From positions 1 through 35,188 of the forward strand of contig JADZGD010000053.1 in NCBI GenBank assembly GCA_020854055.1: 35,188 nt of DNA, given 5' to 3'. The stretch comes from Bryobacterales bacterium. GTDB lineage: Bacteria; Acidobacteriota; Terriglobia; Bryobacterales; Bryobacteraceae. This document shows positions 7,313 through 15,813 of the stretch, piece after piece. The stretch's first letter is position 1. Each line of letters opens with the position of its first letter. A program made the translations under genes and the position numbers. Below the pieces are notes generated by a model. The model made no database searches, was not told the origin of the DNA, and saw nothing but the letters and a program-made list of their open reading frames with translations.

Positions 7313-8656
7313 ATGCCTCTGAATGAAGTTAGCCTTCAGGCCCTGACTGGAGGCGTCATTTTGAAACGGCGAGTACAGCATCCAATGGTCCACGAACGGA
7401 AGGACCGTGGAAGCTACTACTGGTTCTTCCGCTATTACGCCGACGAGATCCAGCGTGACGGCTCGGTCAAGACCACCCGGAAGTTCTACACCATTGGCCC
7501 CAGCCGCGGCGAGGGAGCCATCGGGAAGCGGCAGGCGGAGATTGAGCGCGACAAGTTTCTGGCGAAGTTGAACGCCCCCACGACGGAAGAGGCTACCCAA
7601 CAAGCCTTGACGACGGGCATCGCACTGTTCGGCGAAGTCGCCAAGATGTATGAAGAGGGGTATCTCGGCCGCGAACGTCAGATCAGCAAGCCGACACGGG
7701 TGAAGGAGCAGTTCTACCTCGACAACTACCTCGTGCCGCGATGGGGAAGGCTTCGCCTGAATGAGATCAAACCCAAGGCAGTGGAGGACTGGCTCCATAC
7801 GACATTTGACGCGTGGTGGACGATGCACGGCGTGCGCGCCATCATGAGCCGAATCTTCTACTACGCCGAGGGTCACGGTCTTTGGGAGGAAGGCAAACGC
7901 AGCCCGGCCAGCAAGGCAAAGCTCGGCAAGAAGCGTTACAAGAATGAGCGCCGGATCCTGTCCTTTGACGAAACCGCGCGCGTCCTGGCGCACCTGGAAG
8001 AACCCAACAAACTCGTGATCGAAACCTGCATCGCCACGGGCGCGCGGATCTCCGAAGTGCTGGGCCTGAAGTGGAAGCATGTAAACCTCGACGCCGCGAC
8101 TATCAAGATCGAACAGCGCGTTTGGCAACAGGACGTTGGCCGCCCCAAGAGCGAGGACAGCCGCCGAGTCCTGGGCATCGGCGATCTGGTGGACCGTTTC
8201 CGGCAGAAGTCGGCTGAGGATCGCGCGAAGCCGGAGGCATGGGTGTTCCACCAGAAGCGAGACAAGACCCGTCCGATGTGGGATTCCGGCGTCCGCGACG
8301 CTCTGCACCAGGCGGCCGCCGCCGAGGAATGCGATTTCCCCGGCTTGGGGCTGCACTCCTTCCGCCGCGCGAACATAACGTGGCGGCAAGAAGTCGGTGG
8401 CAGTGCAATCGAAGCCTCCAAAATCGCTGGCCACAGCGATCTCGAGATGACCAGCGAGTACACGTTTGTTGCCCCCGAGCGGCAGAATGAGCTGACCCGC
8501 CGCATCCAGGAACGGCTCGCAAACGCTGCCGCCAAAGCGGAGAAGGCTGCAGCGGGACCGACCCAGCAACCACCGACTGCGCCGGACGTCCCACCTACCC
8601 CGGAGGCCCCGCCAAGCATTATCCACCTGCAACCGGCGACAGATGCCATTCAGTGA
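7313..8656 (+). CDS. tyrosine site-specific recombinase (integrase)
   Basis: A 447-residue phage-type integrase. The N-terminal region (YYWFFRYYADEIQRDGSVKTTRKFY) resembles an arm-binding AP2-like domain, and residues 100-200 look like a SAM-like core-binding domain. The catalytic domain has R245 (TGARISEVLGLKW), a beta-hairpin lysine in VGRPKSEDSRR, H348-x-x-R351 (LHSFRRANI), H374 (AGHSDLEMT) and the nucleophile Y383 (SEYTFV). All expected active-site residues are therefore present. A Pro/Ala-rich tail of about 50 residues follows. It is the last gene of the element block. The matching attachment site may be the tRNA-Pro 3' fragment at 15814-15863, though that is 7.2 kb away, an unusual distance. 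Confidence 0.92.
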   Translation: MPLNEVSLQALTGGVILKRRVQHPMVHERKDRGSYYWFFRYYADEIQRDGSVKTTRKFYTIGPSRGEGAIGKRQAEIERDKFLAKLNAPTTEEATQQALTTGIALFGEVAKMYEEGYLGRERQISKPTRVKEQFYLDNYLVPRWGRLRLNEIKPKAVEDWLHTTFDAWWTMHGVRAIMSRIFYYAEGHGLWEEGKRSPASKAKLGKKRYKNERRILSFDETARVLAHLEEPNKLVIETCIATGARISEVLGLKWKHVNLDAATIKIEQRVWQQDVGRPKSEDSRRVLGIGDLVDRFRQKSAEDRAKPEAWVFHQKRDKTRPMWDSGVRDALHQAAAAEECDFPGLGLHSFRRANITWRQEVGGSAIEASKIAGHSDLEMTSEYTFVAPERQNELTRRIQERLANAAAKAEKAAAGPTQQPPTAPDVPPTPEAPPSIIHLQPATDAIQ

Positions 8657-8825
8657 GCCAGACGAAACCGGTTTGCCGTCATCTGGACCGCGTCCCTAGG
8701 CCACAACTGCGGCCGCCGACAAGCCACACGATCGGCTGGCGGAGCCAAACCACGCGATGAAGGCACGAAGCATGCGAGTGCTACGAATTTCGCAATTGTG
8801 ATACGCTTGCTCCTTACGAGGCATC
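8657..8825. other. intergenic region between integrase and TonB receptor gene
   Basis: This 169-bp gap contains no tRNA sequence and no attachment-site repeat that I can recognise, although it follows the integrase. A TGATACGCT sequence about 25 bases before the TonB receptor start could serve as a -10 region, and CGAGG lies a few bases before the ATG. There is no sign of a cobalamin riboswitch, which might be expected before a vitamin B12 transporter operon, and the gap is too short to hold a full one easily. Confidence 0.4.
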
Positions 8826-11090
8826 ATGCGCGGACTAATTGCAATTCTCGCGGTTGCGCCTCTTTTGGCTCAGGATCCCGCTAGCGTTCCTCCGCTGAAG
8901 AGCCCGCCCCAAACACAACCTGAACAATCATCGCCCTTTTTTCTAAGGCAGAGTATCACCGTCACCGCGACACGCGGCGAACTGGCTACCGACCAATCTC
9001 CCGTGTCCGTCTCCACCACCACAAGCGACGAAATCGCCGCACGCAGGGTCCAGTTACTGGACCAGGCGCTGAACACATCGCCCGGGCTGTTTGCGTTTCG
9101 CGGGAAGGGGGTCCAGGACACGAACTCCGGCGTTGGCATGCGCGGTTTCGCGGGCCGCGGTTCTGGACAGGCGCGTGTCCTTGTGCTGGTAGACGGCCAG
9201 CCCGTCAACGATTCCTACACTGGCCAGGTAAACTGGACGACCCTTCCTGTTGAAGAGGTCGACCGCGTCGAAGTGGTACGAGGGAGCTTCTCCGCGCTCT
9301 ATGGCGGCAACGCCATGGGAGGTGTGGTCAACGTCCTGACTAAACCAGTCACGAGACGCCAGGCCGAGATCTACGGCCAGTTGGGAAACCAGGCGACGAC
9401 TCGATACGGCGCGCGGCTGGCGGACCGCTTTAGGGAGCGCCTGGGGCTGAGCCTTGCTTACGACCGCATGCAAACCGGCGGCTTCCCTTCGCAATTCGTG
9501 AGCAGTGCCGGTACGGCTGCGAGCGGCGGCACTCCAGTAACCGGTGCGCAGCCGACGTTAACGACGACCGGAACGCAGACGTTTCTGCTCGGCAGGTCCG
9601 GCGACAACTGGTGGAACCAGCACAGCTTCCGCGCACGCGGTGACTATGCGATCAGCCAACATACGGTCGGCTATCTGCAGTTTCAAAGGCAATGGTCCGC
9701 ATACGGCTACGACCAATATGAGAGCTTCCTGCGCACGGCGTCCGGCATGCCGTTTGATTCTGGCACGGCTTCGATTCTGTGGAACGGCTCCCCGCGGCGA
9801 TTCAGCGTGACGCCGACCTCATTCCTTTCCGGCGACGGGCAGACAACCTACTGGCTCTTGTCAGGCCGGCTTCATCACGAGTTTTCCAACGGCGCCCAAC
9901 TCCAGATTGGCGGCGGGCGCACGCAATCCCCCCTCAACTATTACTCGACACCCGGCACGGGATCGACAGCCGCGGGCGGGCCGGGAACGATCAGCGACCG
10001 GCCCTATCAATCCTGGTTTGGCAACGCTCAATACTCCGACCGCCTCACGCCACGCCACCATCTGACGATCGGGACAGATCTCCGGCAGGATGAAAGCCAG
10101 CTCACGGAGTCCACGGTGCCGAACTGGGCCCGCCGCGAGGAATCGGCGGTTGTATCCGGCCGCTCGCAGGGACAGGCATTCAACCAGGGAACGTACATCC
10201 AGGACCAGTGGCGTGCGGCCGAACGTCTTACCGTGACGGGCGGCGCGCGTTACGACTATTGGAGGACCTACGACGGCGGCTACGGCGTGGGTCCGGGAGC
10301 CACAGACGTGAACAGCCGCTCGAATCACAGTGGCTCCGCGAAAGCTGCTGCGCTGTGGCGCGGACCTGCGGGGCTGGCCTTCCGCGGCAGCGTCGGGAAT
10401 TCTTTCCGCAGCCCATCGGTTTACGACCTCTATCGCACTTGGCGCAGTTCCACCGGCATAACGTACGCGGCCAATCCAGCGCTCGAACCGGAGCGGCTGC
10501 TCGCAGTGGAAGCGGGCGTCAGCCGCCGGTGGGCGAATCGCCTGGAACTTGATGCAGCGTTTTTCCAAAACAGAACTTCGAATCTCATCTACCGTACCAC
10601 CGACTACTCCATCGATCCGTCTGGCAATTACCGCCCGGTGATCAACGCGGGGCGCAGCCGCACCAATGGACTTGAGGCGAGTGCTCGTGTGCCGCTGCGC
10701 CGATGGCTCTATGCGACTTCCAGCTACACCTGGAATGACGCCAAGATCACGGAGAACCCCGCCGTGCCGGATACGGTCGGCAAACTCGTACCCTTCGTAC
10801 CGCCGCACGTTGCCAGCGGAACGATCTTCGCCTTCATCCGGAAGGCCAGCGCTTCGGTCACAGGTCGTTACGTGACGAGCATGTTCAGCTCGGATCTCAA
10901 CACGGACAAGACCAAAGGCGTCTACGGCGCCTACGATCCCTTCTTTTCGCTGGATGCCGGCTTGAGCGTGCCGGTTGGACAGCATCTGTCCGTAGAATGC
11001 AGCGCGGAGAACCTGCTGAACCGCATCTATTACAGCTACTATCCTTCGCCGGGACGCCTGGTTTCAGTGCGCCTGCGGATACGGCTGTAG
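8826..11090 (+). CDS. TonB-dependent outer-membrane receptor
   Basis: A 754-residue receptor. A short signal peptide (residues 1-15, ending LLA before Q16) and a linker precede the TonB box SITVTATR near 43-50. The plug domain spans about 55-165 (LLDQALNTSPGLFAFRG, VLVLVDGQPVND, RVEVVRGSFSALYGGNAMGGVVNVLT). The rest alternates like a 22-stranded barrel and ends in SAENLLNRIYYSYYPSPGR and a final strand. It lacks the carboxypeptidase-like N-terminal domain of SusC/Oar-type acidobacterial receptors, so it resembles small-ligand receptors (BtuB, haem or siderophore). Its partner is the CobN-family gene starting one base later, which points to a metal-tetrapyrrole as the cargo. That substrate is inferred, not shown. 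Confidence 0.9.
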   Translation: MRGLIAILAVAPLLAQDPASVPPLKSPPQTQPEQSSPFFLRQSITVTATRGELATDQSPVSVSTTTSDEIAARRVQLLDQALNTSPGLFAFRGKGVQDTNSGVGMRGFAGRGSGQARVLVLVDGQPVNDSYTGQVNWTTLPVEEVDRVEVVRGSFSALYGGNAMGGVVNVLTKPVTRRQAEIYGQLGNQATTRYGARLADRFRERLGLSLAYDRMQTGGFPSQFVSSAGTAASGGTPVTGAQPTLTTTGTQTFLLGRSGDNWWNQHSFRARGDYAISQHTVGYLQFQRQWSAYGYDQYESFLRTASGMPFDSGTASILWNGSPRRFSVTPTSFLSGDGQTTYWLLSGRLHHEFSNGAQLQIGGGRTQSPLNYYSTPGTGSTAAGGPGTISDRPYQSWFGNAQYSDRLTPRHHLTIGTDLRQDESQLTESTVPNWARREESAVVSGRSQGQAFNQGTYIQDQWRAAERLTVTGGARYDYWRTYDGGYGVGPGATDVNSRSNHSGSAKAAALWRGPAGLAFRGSVGNSFRSPSVYDLYRTWRSSTGITYAANPALEPERLLAVEAGVSRRWANRLELDAAFFQNRTSNLIYRTTDYSIDPSGNYRPVINAGRSRTNGLEASARVPLRRWLYATSSYTWNDAKITENPAVPDTVGKLVPFVPPHVASGTIFAFIRKASASVTGRYVTSMFSSDLNTDKTKGVYGAYDPFFSLDAGLSVPVGQHLSVECSAENLLNRIYYSYYPSPGRLVSVRLRIRL

Positions 11091-11091
11091 A

Positions 11092-14000
11092 ATGGGCCGC
11101 CGGCTGCTCTTCGCGATGGTCCTGGCCGCCTGCTGTATGCAGGCTGCCGAGCCCGTGCGCATCGTCGTGCTAAGCCGGCTCAGCCAATCCTTGCCCGACG
11201 CGTTGAAGCTCTTTGAGTCGCGCTGGGGTAAAGACCGCATCGTCCTCTCCTACGGAGATGCCACGGCCCCGCCGCCGGATCTTGACCAAGCCGACGTGGT
11301 CTTCACCTACAGCGTCCACTCCGAGGAAGCGCGGTTGCTGGCGCCGCGTATCCGTCCTCTTCTGGCGCGGGGCGTCAAGGTGCTCGCTCACTGGCCCGAA
11401 GGAGCGGAGCGCCACTGGGGTCTGATGCAGGATCTCGCGCAGTTGCAGGCTGCAGTCGAGTATTGGACCTTCGGCGGAGCGGAGAACATGGCGCGCCTGC
11501 TGGCATTCCTGCACACGCGCGTCGCCGGACGGTCCGGAGTGAACGTGGACCCGCCTGAGCGTCAACTCACGGCAGGTATCTATCATCCGCGTGCAGTTTC
11601 GCCCTTTGAATCCTATGAGGCATACTCCCGCTGGTACACCGAACAGCACATGGTCCCACCGGATGCGCCGAAGGTCGGTATCCTCTTCTATCACACCAAC
11701 CTGAAGAATCGGGACATGGCGCACATCGACGCCCTGATCGGTGCGCTCGAACGCCATGGGCTGGGTGCGGTGGCTGTCTTCGGCTGGCCTCCAACGCTCT
11801 GCGAGCCACTGTTGATGACCTCCTCGGGATCCGCCGTCGATGCTGTTTTTGCTTTGAACCTCGGCTTCGCCAAGCCGGATGACGCCGAGTTCCTGGCGCG
11901 TCTCAACGTGCACGTCATCGGGCTCATGACGACGAAGCAGAGCCGTGCCGAATGGCTCGAATCGCCTCATGGCGTGCGGTCTGACCAACTCGCACTGCAG
12001 GTGTCGGCGCCGGAGCGCGCCGGGGCCACTGAGCCGATCACATTTGCAGCCACCGAGCGTAGCGCGGATGGCAAGACGGTCGTGAGCGTCCCAATCGAGG
12101 AGCGGATCGAGCGGGCGGTCGCCCGCGCCCAGCGGTGGATTCGGCTTCGACGGGCGTCGAACGCGGAGAAGCACCTGGCGCTGCTTTACTACAACAACCC
12201 TCCGGGCAAGGGCAACATCTCCGCCAGCTACCTGAATGTGCCCGGGACGCTGGCGGCGTTGGTGCGCCGGCTGCGCGACGAGGGCTACCTCGTCGGCTCC
12301 GACGGTCCCTCAGAGTCCGTTCTTCTTCAGATGCTCCAGCGGTCGGGCCGGAACATCGAGCAGTGGGCGCCTGGCGAGTTGGAGGCAATGGTTGAAGGCG
12401 GCCAAATGACGCTCGTCTCCATGGCTCAGTATCGGGATTGGGCGCGACAGCTGCCCGAGGCTTTCCGCCGGCAAGTAGACAAGGCATGGGGGCCGCCCGA
12501 GAAGAGCACCCTTATGACGATCCGCAGCCGGGACGGCAAGCCGTACTTCGTCGTTCCGGGAGTGCGCCTGGGTAACGTGTTCCTCGGACCGCAACCGCTG
12601 CGCTCGAGCTTCGCCAAAGCCGCGGAGACGCAGCACGACACCACCATCCCGCCGCCGCATTCCTATATCGCCGCGTACCTTTGGCTGCGAGAACGGTTCC
12701 ACGCCGACGCCATCGTTCACGTCGGACGCCATGGCACCCTGGAGTTCCTGCCCGGGAAGAACACCGGCCAAGCCGGGCACGATGCGGCAGAAGCGATCCT
12801 GGGAGACATCCCGTCTCCTTACTTCTACATCCTCGATGGCGGCGGTGAATCGATGACGGCGCGGCGACGTGGTTCCGCCACCGTCCTGAGTCATCTGACC
12901 CCGCTTCTGGCCCCCGGCGGAGCGCAGGAAGAGATGCGTCCGCTGCGAGTCGCGCTGGAGCAGTACTCGAAGACCACGTCAGATGCGCCGGCGTTGGCCG
13001 CGCAATATGAGGCGGCAGCGCGAGCCGAGATTCGAAAGCTCAAGCTCGACTTGCAATTGGGAATCGACCTCGATACGTCGGACTGGAGCAAGACCGCCCA
13101 ACGAGTGGAGGAGTTCCTCGATGAAACCGAGTCGGCAGCCATCCCGCTGGGCGTCCACACACTCGGATCCATGCCGCGCGAGGAACTGCAGGTCGAAGCG
13201 CTTGCGGAGTTTCTGCGCAGCGGCCTGCTGGATGCGGGCACGGAGATGCGCAATGAGCCGTACCAGGAATGGGCATCCGCCCTCGCCAAGGGCGCTGCAC
13301 CTATCCTGAACCCCGCATGGCCCGCCAAGCTGAGGGACAAAGCCGCCACTCAAATCGAGACCGGCCGTGCGTGGCTGGAGAACCTGAGAGCTTCTCCCGC
13401 GAGGGAACTGGACGAGACCGTGCGTGTGCTGCGGGGCGAGTATCTGCCCAGCGGTCCGTCCGGCGACCCGTTGCGCGCACCGGCATCGCTGCCAAGCGGT
13501 AGAAACCTGCACGACTTTGATCCGTCGCTGATTCCAACCAAGGCAGCCTGCGAGTTGGGACGAAAGCTCGGAGACGACCTGCTCGATCGGATCCAGCGAC
13601 AGACCGGGGAGCCGGCAAAGAAGGTCAGTCTCGTGCTGTGGTACGGCGAGACCATCCGGCACCAGGGAGCCTTGGAGTGCCAGGCCCTATACCTCATGGG
13701 CGTCGAGCCGCAGTGGAATGCGAGAGGGGTCGTCGACGACCTGCGCCTGGTTCCGGAGGCCGAACTCGGCCGGCCCCGTGTGGACGTGGTCATCACGATC
13801 GCCGGCATCTATCGCGATGGATTCCCCGACAAAGCGCTTCTTCTCGATCGGGCTTCGCGCTTGGTGCAGCAGGCGGGCGACAACGCACTCAGCCACAATA
13901 CCCAAACGGCGGCGGCGGAACTGCGGAAGCGGGGTTTGAGCGAGGAGCAGGCGCAACGCGCGGCCTCGGCGCGAGTGTTCGGACCGGCGCCAGGCGACTA

Positions 14001-15105
14001 CGGTGGAGGCGTGGCGAACCTGGCCAAACAGAGCAAAGACGCGCAGCATCCGGGCGCCGTGGCCGAAGCGTATCTGCAACACAACAACCATGCCTACTCG
14101 GCCGATGGCTGGGGCGAGTCGGCTCCGCACGCCCTGGCCGCGCAGCTCGAGGGCAATCAGGCGATTGTTCACTCTCGCGCCACCAACCTCTACGGCGTCC
14201 TGGATAACGATGACTTCTTCGACTTTGCCGGAGGTCTCAGTGCGGCTACCAAGAGCGTCAATGACGGAAAGGCGCCGGAACTTTACGTAGCCAACCTGCG
14301 CCGCCGCGGGCACGAACGCCTGGATGATTTCCGCCAGACGCTCTCCGCCGAGTTGCAGGGCCGGGTGTGGAACCCGAAGTGGATTCGGGAAATGCAGCGG
14401 TCCGGCTACGCCGGCGCCCGTGAAATGGCCGACCACCTGGAGAATGTCTATGGCTGGCAAGCAACCACACCGGAGAAGGTAGACGGCTCGGTCTGGGAAA
14501 AGAGCTACGAAGTCTATGTAGAAGACCGCCACCAGCTTGGGCTGAAGGAGTTCTTCAATAAGGAGAACCCGCACGCACGGCAGTACATGCTCGCCCGGCT
14601 CCTGGAGGTGGACCGGCAGGGCAGTCACCGGTTCACCGCACAGCAACGTGCGGTGATGGTCCGCGAGTACTTGCGTGACGTGACCCAAAACGGAGTTGGA
14701 TGCTCGGCGAATACCTGCGGCAACCGTCTGCTGCAGCGTTACGTTGCGAGCCAGGCGCGCCAACTCGGGGAGTCTTCTGCGGCACGCTCCTTCGAGGCCA
14801 AGTTCGACCGCGCACTTCGGGTTTCTCCGGCGCCCCAGCGGGGTGCCACCGCTCTGACCAATGCCCCACGCAAGCCCGCGCGCCGCCCATTTCGGATCTT
14901 CACAATCCCGGCATCCGCGTTCGCTGCTGCGGCGCCGGCAGTCCAAATCGGAGCGCTGGTGTTTCTGCTGTTCGTTGCCGCCAGTGGCTCCCTGGGCCTA
15001 CTTCAGAGTTTCCTAATGCGAATAGCCAGGCGGCCTCTGGTCGAACTCAACGTAGATCGCGAAGATCTACGCGCAGCAAGGATGCAGCCGCAAGATCAGC
15101 GGTAA
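11092..15105 (+). CDS. exported, membrane-anchored CobN/HmuS-like chelatase-family protein
   Basis: A 1337-residue protein of the CobN / Mg-chelatase H family. Family landmarks are HVGRHGTLEFLPGKN (H543, H547, E551), GESMTARRRGSA (E586), RVFGPAPGDYGGGV, LDNDDFFDFAGG near 1038, NPKWIREMQRSGYAGA near 1094, and a C-terminal VYVEDRHQLGLKEFF segment. Unlike cytoplasmic CobN it begins with an export signal (MGRRLLFAMVLAACC, where LAAC14 also reads as a lipobox). It ends with one membrane helix (about 1285-1310) followed by a basic tail, so the large domain should face the periplasm. C1204 and C1209 (GCSANTCG) sit just before the anchor. No CobS/CobT or ChlI/ChlD ATPase is nearby. Bacteroidota HmuS, a CobN homologue in haem-uptake operons linked to metal removal, is the best model; a metal-inserting role is less likely outside the cytoplasm. 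Confidence 0.85.
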   Translation: MGRRLLFAMVLAACCMQAAEPVRIVVLSRLSQSLPDALKLFESRWGKDRIVLSYGDATAPPPDLDQADVVFTYSVHSEEARLLAPRIRPLLARGVKVLAHWPEGAERHWGLMQDLAQLQAAVEYWTFGGAENMARLLAFLHTRVAGRSGVNVDPPERQLTAGIYHPRAVSPFESYEAYSRWYTEQHMVPPDAPKVGILFYHTNLKNRDMAHIDALIGALERHGLGAVAVFGWPPTLCEPLLMTSSGSAVDAVFALNLGFAKPDDAEFLARLNVHVIGLMTTKQSRAEWLESPHGVRSDQLALQVSAPERAGATEPITFAATERSADGKTVVSVPIEERIERAVARAQRWIRLRRASNAEKHLALLYYNNPPGKGNISASYLNVPGTLAALVRRLRDEGYLVGSDGPSESVLLQMLQRSGRNIEQWAPGELEAMVEGGQMTLVSMAQYRDWARQLPEAFRRQVDKAWGPPEKSTLMTIRSRDGKPYFVVPGVRLGNVFLGPQPLRSSFAKAAETQHDTTIPPPHSYIAAYLWLRERFHADAIVHVGRHGTLEFLPGKNTGQAGHDAAEAILGDIPSPYFYILDGGGESMTARRRGSATVLSHLTPLLAPGGAQEEMRPLRVALEQYSKTTSDAPALAAQYEAAARAEIRKLKLDLQLGIDLDTSDWSKTAQRVEEFLDETESAAIPLGVHTLGSMPREELQVEALAEFLRSGLLDAGTEMRNEPYQEWASALAKGAAPILNPAWPAKLRDKAATQIETGRAWLENLRASPARELDETVRVLRGEYLPSGPSGDPLRAPASLPSGRNLHDFDPSLIPTKAACELGRKLGDDLLDRIQRQTGEPAKKVSLVLWYGETIRHQGALECQALYLMGVEPQWNARGVVDDLRLVPEAELGRPRVDVVITIAGIYRDGFPDKALLLDRASRLVQQAGDNALSHNTQTAAAELRKRGLSEEQAQRAASARVFGPAPGDYGGGVANLAKQSKDAQHPGAVAEAYLQHNNHAYSADGWGESAPHALAAQLEGNQAIVHSRATNLYGVLDNDDFFDFAGGLSAATKSVNDGKAPELYVANLRRRGHERLDDFRQTLSAELQGRVWNPKWIREMQRSGYAGAREMADHLENVYGWQATTPEKVDGSVWEKSYEVYVEDRHQLGLKEFFNKENPHARQYMLARLLEVDRQGSHRFTAQQRAVMVREYLRDVTQNGVGCSANTCGNRLLQRYVASQARQLGESSAARSFEAKFDRALRVSPAPQRGATALTNAPRKPARRPFRIFTIPASAFAAAAPAVQIGALVFLLFVAASGSLGLLQSFLMRIARRPLVELNVDREDLRAARMQPQDQR

Positions 15106-15377
15106 GCATCCATCCAAGCATCATCCGGCGGGAAGTAAGCAGTCGGGTCCATTCCCAGGCTTCGGAGGATCGCCCATGCCTGGTCCTGCTCGCTCTCCAG
15201 TTGGTCCAGCGTGGGCCGGCCGGCGTTGCGATCCGGGAGGCCGAGCTTCGATCGGACATAGTTCGCCACGCTCCTGCCCTCCTCTCGCGCCTTCGCTTCG
15301 ATCAGCATCATTTCCGCGCGGTTCACCTGGCATCGGAGTTGCTGGCGAGTAAGGGCCATGGGTAGGACGGACGGCAT
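15096..15377 (-). CDS. ribbon-helix-helix-like small protein (antitoxin/MobC type)
   Basis: A 93-residue protein. The ATG at 15377 has a GGAGA site about 10 bases upstream; ATG 15359 is an alternative without one. Residues 12-47 (a QLRCQVNRAEMMLIEAKA strand and helix, then EEGRSVANYVRSKLGL) match the strand-helix-helix pattern of RHH DNA-binding proteins such as MobC-like relaxosome factors and antitoxins. The C-terminal half (PTLDQLESEQDQAWAILRSLG, then FPPDDAWMDAYR) is acidic and could bind a partner. It converges with the CobN gene and overlaps its end by 10 bp. No toxin or relaxase gene is adjacent. A perfect palindrome 90 bp upstream (15467-15484) could be its own operator. Confidence 0.65.
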   Translation of the reverse strand: MPSVLPMALTRQQLRCQVNRAEMMLIEAKAREEGRSVANYVRSKLGLPDRNAGRPTLDQLESEQDQAWAILRSLGMDPTAYFPPDDAWMDAYR

Positions 15378-15466
15378 ACCGAGATTCTCCCATCGCGCAC
15401 CTGCAGATCGCCACACCCTCACATCGAGCGCGCCATGGGCGTCGTATAAGGGACCGCAATTTCTCT

Positions 15467-15484
15467 CCAAGCAAAGTTGCTTGG
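15467..15484. promoter_or_regulatory. 18-bp palindrome upstream of the RHH-like gene, candidate operator
   Basis: CCAAGCAA-AG-TTGCTTGG is a perfect 8-bp inverted repeat with a 2-bp centre. It lies about 90 bp upstream of the RHH-like gene start on the minus strand. RHH proteins bind short palindromes as dimers and often repress their own promoters, so this is a plausible operator. It is not followed by a T tract and would make a poor terminator. Confidence 0.4.
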
Positions 15485-15604
15485 ACAGAATTTCAAGCGG
15501 CGAGTACAACCGCGCGCGTGCGCGAGGCTTTGTGAGATCCCCACCGCCGGAGAGCGCGGCTGCCCCCTACGCCCGGTTCCTCCCGTCCCACTGCCGACGC
15601 AAGT

Positions 15605-15637
15605 TTCCTTTCGTTGGACCTCACGTAACGAAAGGAA
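15605..15637. repeat. perfect 11-bp inverted repeat near the attachment site
   Basis: TTCCTTTCGTT (15605-15615) and AACGAAAGGAA (15627-15637) are exact reverse complements separated by 11 bp. A third half-site, TTTCGTT, lies at 15650-15656 in the left-arm orientation. No T tract follows on either strand, so a terminator is unlikely. Two face-to-face arms one helical turn apart plus a third copy resemble binding sites for a recombination or regulatory protein. Confidence 0.55.
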
Positions 15638-15783
15638 GTGGCAGGTTCGTTTCGTTAGATTCACACCCGCCCGGGATCACGACCGACCCCTATCGGAGTC
15701 CGTTTGGAGTCCAGATGCCGTGAATTGGCGCGTTGGCGTCCAACTGGAGACCAAAAGGGTCGCGCCTAAGTCTTGTGTTTTCC

Positions 15784-15803
15784 GTAAGTGGTGCCTGTAA
15801 GTG
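15784..15803. repeat. GTAAGTG direct repeats beside the tRNA fragment
   Basis: GTAAGTG occurs at 15784-15790 and again at 15797-15803, a 13-bp period, ending 10 bp before the tRNA-Pro homology begins. A related TAAGT lies at about 15767. Direct repeats of this kind flank the core of phage attachment sites, where they serve as integrase arm sites or excisionase sites. That role is inferred from position. Confidence 0.45.
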
Positions 15804-15813
15804 ATTGATTTAA

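Noticed and set aside
7004..8632. Long minus-strand open frame (542 codons)
   Set aside because: It lies antisense to the integrase and the 3' end of the preceding gene, both of which carry clear motifs. It is a mirror effect of high-GC codon use.
8657..8825. Cobalamin riboswitch before the TonB/CobN operon
   Set aside because: No conserved B12-box sequence was found and the gap is only 169 bp.
13687..14946. Long minus-strand open frame (419 codons)
   Set aside because: It is antisense to the CobN-family gene, whose conserved family motifs run through this stretch.
15720..15735. AATTGGCGCGTTG shared with the region near 27481
   Set aside because: A 13-base match is expected by chance several times in a window of this size.
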